Source: Dioscorea cayenensis subsp. rotundata (taxonomy: Eukaryota; Streptophyta; Magnoliopsida; Dioscoreales; Dioscoreaceae). From it: 64,000 nucleotides of DNA. Each line of letters starts with the position of its first letter. Within the stretch, counting starts at the first letter, position 1. This document shows positions 59,637 to 64,000 of the stretch, in pieces. A model generated the notes under the pieces. It worked only from the letters and a program-made list of their open reading frames with translations. It was not told the DNA's origin and did no database searches. A program made the position numbers and the translations under genes. The DNA lies in the NCBI RefSeq assembly GCF_009730915.1, contig NC_052479.1, forward strand, positions 3,038,001-3,102,000, in the 5' to 3' direction.

Positions 59637-62600
59637 TTAGCATTTCAAAAGCGCGCCAGCAGCGAACAAAAGATTCCTCCGGGAGAACTGCAAAAAATAA
59701 AATTCAGTAGCAAATTAGTTTTGAGTCTAAAGATGCAAGATGTAAAGCAATCAAATTTTATTTTAAATTTTTAAGTATCACAAGATACGCCATCCATTTT
59801 ATATTGACTGTCGCATTTGGAAAACTTTTCTTTTTTTCAAATTATGTCATGTTTAAGAGCTCTATAAACATTAATTATCTTTTTTTTTTTACTTCCCGTT
59901 TTACCCTTCTCGTTTATAGAGAGGTGTGCCCTAATAGAAATAAATATCTCTAACAAGGATAAAAATGTCTTATCATCGATATTTTTTAGATTTTAAGAGT
60001 TGTGATGATTGTTTTAATATTTATACAAAGCTTAAATATAACCGGTAATATGAGTCGGAGGAAGCGGTTTGTTTACCTGCAATGTGTAAACCGGTGTGGA
60101 TTTTGTCGGGAGGACCTTCAATAAGCGCAGTCTGTTTATAGTACCTCCAGTTTTGCTAAACATGAAAACAAAGACCGATCAATTAGAAGTTACCGACTTT
60201 GGAATGCTCCTTAATTTTGGTTAATATTTTTTTTACTTACTTATCATCGATTCTTAGTGGCTTCATGCTGGCAGTGACATCCCAGAGTTTTACAGTGTTG
60301 TCAGCAGATCCAGAAGCAAGTACCGTCCCTTCACAGCTGAGAGAGATGAAAACAGAAATGCCACCGTATTTCACAGTTTGTGATATTTGCTTTCGAAGAA
60401 AAGAACATTTGCGAATAATCGATTATCAACAACATGATGCAAGCCATAATAATTACATGTGCTTTGAAGCTTTCCAAGTGATTTGAATTCAGATACATGC
60501 TGTAGATATTAGATAGAATTTCCTTGTTTCTAAAATAAGGTTAAAAGCAACTGGTTCATTCATTTTGGCTCCTCAAACAAAAACAAGTTCATTTTGGCCT
60601 TAAAAGTAGATAGATTTGCTCATTTTACCACCTCAAGCTGATGAGTGCTCACAATAATATGGTATGTATCACATATGAACAGCCACATCAACTTAAGGAG
60701 CCAAAACAAGCAAAGTTGACTAAACTAGGACTACAATGAATATGGTCTTATTAGACGGCCAAAAGGACAGAGTGACATCCACTTCAGTGACTTTAAACCA
60801 ATTGTAAATGTAAATCATCACAATTGATGCAGCGCTCATTTCAGAATGAAAAATGTAAATTTATAAGAGTGGCATTTTAATGCATATGTTGAGATTAATC
60901 TATAGAAGAGGACAAAAGAAAAAGAAATTAGGAAATTAATTGTGTTATATATTAGAACTCCAATCAATCACGAAGATTGCTGATAATTTGTTTGTACTAG
61001 TAGGAAGTAGACATTCAATGAAACAAAGGTGCAAGATATAAGCATGCCCCACCTGAAAGCAAGAGTCCACACGCAGGAAGAGTGCCCCATTAATGGTGAA
61101 ACGCACCGGCCGGTCGAAAGATCCCAAACCATAATGGTACCATCTTCATCACCAGAAGCCATGTATCGACCATCAGGAGACATTGCAAGTGATAATACCA
61201 TGCCTCTATGACCAATGAAAATGCGAACACATTCTCCGCTTTGCACATCCCATAATCTGACTGTTTTGTCACTTGAACCAGTTGAGATGTAGTTACAATT
61301 TGGGTGCCATTGAATACACTGCATGATATCAGTAAGTTACAAAATGCAACTGTCTCCATGCCCTTATGATATATATTCTATAAACATCTTCATGAACATG
61401 TTTTATTTTGGTTTTAATAAATGAACAAAGATATATCATCCTGCCAATAGTCAGATGGCTTAAATATAAAAAAAATAAAAAATTCACATCAAATTTCTTC
61501 TTCAGATAATCATGAGATCCAGACCATATTCAGTGATCGGTAATGATAGGAAAATAAACAAATGACAAAATACACTTTAAGGAAAGATCATGATGTAATA
61601 GATAAAATAACATGTTTGGCTTACATCTAAGAAAAGCAACATTCTAGACTTGGATAAGATTTGAGAATATCAAGATGTCTTTCAATAAGCCTCGGAGCAT
61701 AGCACTAAAACCTACAAGACTGATGTGAATTCTCAAGAAATGCAAAATTTCGGCCAAGGGAGGGGCTCACTACAATAATTTTAATGTATAAATATGCCAT
61801 CATAATTGATATAATGCTACAGATATTGAAAGTTACATGATCCAAGATAGGAAAGCAAATAGAGGAAAAGGCAGTAAATAATAATAATAAAAATAATAAT
61901 GATGATGATGATGATGATGATGACGACGACTAGGCACCCAAATAACTAATAGTAAAACAAGACTGAGACGTGCAACTTACATCAACATCTGATAGATGCC
62001 CGGCCATAATCCGCAATGGTTTAATTTTATCCATTGACCAAACCCTTGCAGTGCGATCATGAGAACAACTAGCAAAATAATGACCAACAGGACTAAACTG
62101 CAGCATATAAAACACAAGATGAGTGAATACATATAAAAAAGGAAAGACATCTTTCTTTACCTTATAAACTAAGCAAGAGGAACACAAAAAAGAAAAGCAA
62201 AAACAGTGAGAATGAGTTTAAACAGTAAGGCAACCTGTCCACATGCAAGCATCTCAATTAAATGATTTAACATATTGGCCAAAATATATATATATATATA
62301 TATATGAAATCTAGCATTGAACTCATCAAATAGATACACAGCCAGGTTATTTCAGATAAGATGAAAGACAGCCAACAATAGCCACCTCAATTTAGAGGGT
62401 GATTGAACAGTGTTCTATCCTCATTCATAATAATGACTATTCAGGTGGTTTTGCAAGGAGTATCTCACCTGAACATCCCATACTGGGTAGTTGTGGCCTT
62501 TGTAACAGACAAGATTGGAGTTTAATTTAGTGCTCCATAATCTTACTGCAGTAAGAAAATGAAAAGCAATGATCATTAGGATGTTACTCAGCAACCAACT

Positions 62601-64000
62601 CTTTTATAAATAAGACAAAATACTCGGAGTAACTTTACTTGTGGAGTCTGATGAAGAAGATAGGAGAAATTCACCCAGAGGGCAAAATGTGGCTGAATAA
62701 ACAGGACCAGTATGACCCTGAAATAATGTATACGATCTTTTTCCATCATCAGATCCCAACAAAAGTTCATTTTGAGAAGCTTCATCTTCCCCCTGCGTAT
62801 TAACTGATGGATGTATTTAGGACATGAAACCCTAGCATCAATATTGACTAAAGTAATTAAACCCATTTCAGATTTGATGCAACCAACAAAAGAATTCTGC
62901 AAAGTAATTCAAATTCATATTACAAGAATTGAAAAAATGTAGCTTAGCACCTTAAAATGTAGCTTGACAACTCTGACATAACATTTTTAATATAAGCATA
63001 TAAAACTATCAGAAATGAAACAGATGAAATGATAGCACTATGGAAAGAGTAAACAGTGGAAAGATAAAAGCTTTTGAAAATAAACAAATAGATAACTAAA
63101 ACACATTTAGAGCTTCATCCAAATAAAAAAGAATAGAGTAAATACGGCATCCAGGTAAATAGAACTAACAAGTTTTCGCAGCTTGGCCAATCTTGGACAC
63201 ATCCCAAACCTGGAAAAGGAAAAGAGAAAGGTCTTCAAGATATGAGAAAGGAATTAAAAAAACCCAACTTGTAGCAGGGAAGCAACCTTCACAGATGAGT
63301 CAGAAAAACCTCCAGCAACCAAAGATCCATCATGGGATATGGCTGAACAATTTAGTCTAGAAAATGAGAAATAGGTTAGTTTAAGACGAGTTGAGAAAAA
63401 TAGATAACAATGGGAATTGATATATGATAGAAAACCGCACAACTATATCGTTAGAAATATAGATGCTACTTTATGATGAGCTGATACCTACCCATTATGT
63501 GTATTGACAAATGTATAGAAACTGACAGATGGCAATGCCAAGCTACTCAATTGCACACGATTTCTCAAGTCCTCAAGGATAGATTGCTCAGCTTCAGTGG
63601 GCCTAGAAAATATAAATAACAATTTTTATTTGAAAGAACCATAAATTCTCCATCCAGACCATCCAGATAATGCAATTAACTATGTGGGACTATATCAAAC
63701 ACTTGAAACAATAACTGAAATAAAATCAAACAGAAGTAGGTTTAAAGCAGTTCAATCAAAACCAATCATCCAATGAACATCATGACGCATGAAAAAGACT
63801 CACCCTATTAACAGCAGGCAGTTCCAAGAGTTAAAATAAAACAAACATATTAGTTAGTTAGAGAAGAGTTGACATCGTCAAATAATCTCAAAGCAAAAGG
63901 AATAGGACTATGCCATCATTAAGAATAATTAGTTTCCCAAATCATGCTCAAGAAAATTATATAACACTCAATGCCCAAACTTTTCATGAATTATATAGCA
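59637..64000 (-). CDS. TAF5: TFIID subunit TAF5, WD40 half (5' end outside window)
   Basis: Ten exons (descending): 63602-63492, 63356-63287, 63209-63170, 62803-62639, 62545-62469, 62097-61981, 61318-61053, 60336-60241, 60155-60077, 59687-59637 (stop). After one leading base they give 1071 nt, 356 residues. Motifs in order: VQLSSLALPSVSFYTFVNTH, LNCSAISHDGSLVAGGF, GHTGPVYSATFCPLGEFLLS, STKLNSNLVCYKGHNYPVWD, FSPVGHYFASCSHDRTARVW, LRIMAGHLSDVDCIQWHPN, SSDKTVRLWDVQSGECVRIF, SPDGRYMASGDEDGTIMVWD, LASGSADNTVKLWD, and FSRRNLLFAAGAL at the end. TAF5 scaffolds TFIID in the nucleus; its WD40 propeller contacts the TAF6-TAF9 histone-fold region. Exons upstream of 63602 were not resolved. The 29.7-36.9 kb fragments are copies of this gene family's 5' exons. 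Confidence 0.93.
59786..60064. mobile_element. Stowaway-like MITE in the last TAF5 intron
   Basis: Starts cgccatccattttatattgact after TA and ends gagtcggaggaag. The ends are imperfect inverted repeats of the ctccctccgt type. It lies wholly between the last two TAF5 exons. A matching TA on the right side is not clear. Confidence 0.5.
61879..61931. repeat. Compound microsatellite (AAT)n-(GAT)n-(GAC)n in a TAF5 intron
   Basis: Consecutive runs of aat, then gat (about 8 units), then gac (3 units), just to the left of the exon at 61981-62097. No splice signal is disrupted. Confidence 0.9.

Overview
The window is plant nuclear DNA. Genes are intron-rich with GT-AG splicing, intergenic DNA is very AT-rich, and about half of the window is transposable elements. 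The families present (a plant AMT2-type ammonium transporter, an LRR-VIII-1 receptor kinase, Stowaway-, Harbinger- and hAT-type MITEs, an L1 LINE, Copia and large LTR elements, a ULP-carrying MULE) indicate an angiosperm. A monocot such as a yam-like lineage is my guess only.

Host genes, left to right: (1) the 3' exons of eIF3 subunit J on + (3585-4412). (2) Convergent with it, a complete 19-exon LRR receptor kinase of the HPCA1/At5g49760 type on - (4772-9204). (3) A three-exon AMT2-type ammonium transporter on - (20290-23295). (4) KRTCAP2, an oligosaccharyltransferase subunit, on - (24825-27153). (5) The WD40 half of TFIID subunit TAF5 on - (59637 to beyond 64000). Exon junctions were deduced by keeping frame across splice sites. 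The summed lengths are multiples of three for the kinase (2919 nt), AMT (1416 nt), KRTCAP2 (366 nt) and the visible TAF5 part.

Duplications: 9.0-21.2 kb carries two copies of a block running from the 5' end of the receptor kinase to the third exon of AMT. The outer genes are intact. The inner copies, an AMT fragment at 13.2-14.05 kb and a kinase fragment at 17.8-18.3 kb, are broken and separated by a decayed Copia element. At 29.7-36.9 kb there are four partial copies of the 5' exons of TAF5 (LisH and NTD2 exons), one of them inverted, all damaged. The real TAF5 is about 23 kb to the right and its own 5' end is outside the window.

Mobile elements: a Harbinger/Tourist-like element (310-1666), a GC-rich non-autonomous retroposon-like insertion with an odd repeated ORF (10985-13052), a tRNA-derived SINE (13446-13685), Copia remnants (14.1-17.8 and 30.9-32.0 kb), a hAT MITE (28898-29692), an LTR (33373-35071), a Stowaway MITE (37796-38047), an L1 LINE (38.1-49.9 kb) split by a 5.3 kb LTR-like insertion (40618-45900), and a 7.4 kb Mutator-like element (50467-57902) with a mudrA transposase on + and a ULP1-protease/DUF1985 gene on -.

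No CRISPR array, rRNA or functional tRNA was seen. The most informative parts are the TAF5 fragment cluster, the kinase-AMT block duplication with its SINE and empty site, the ULP-carrying MULE, and the unexplained GC-rich ORF element.
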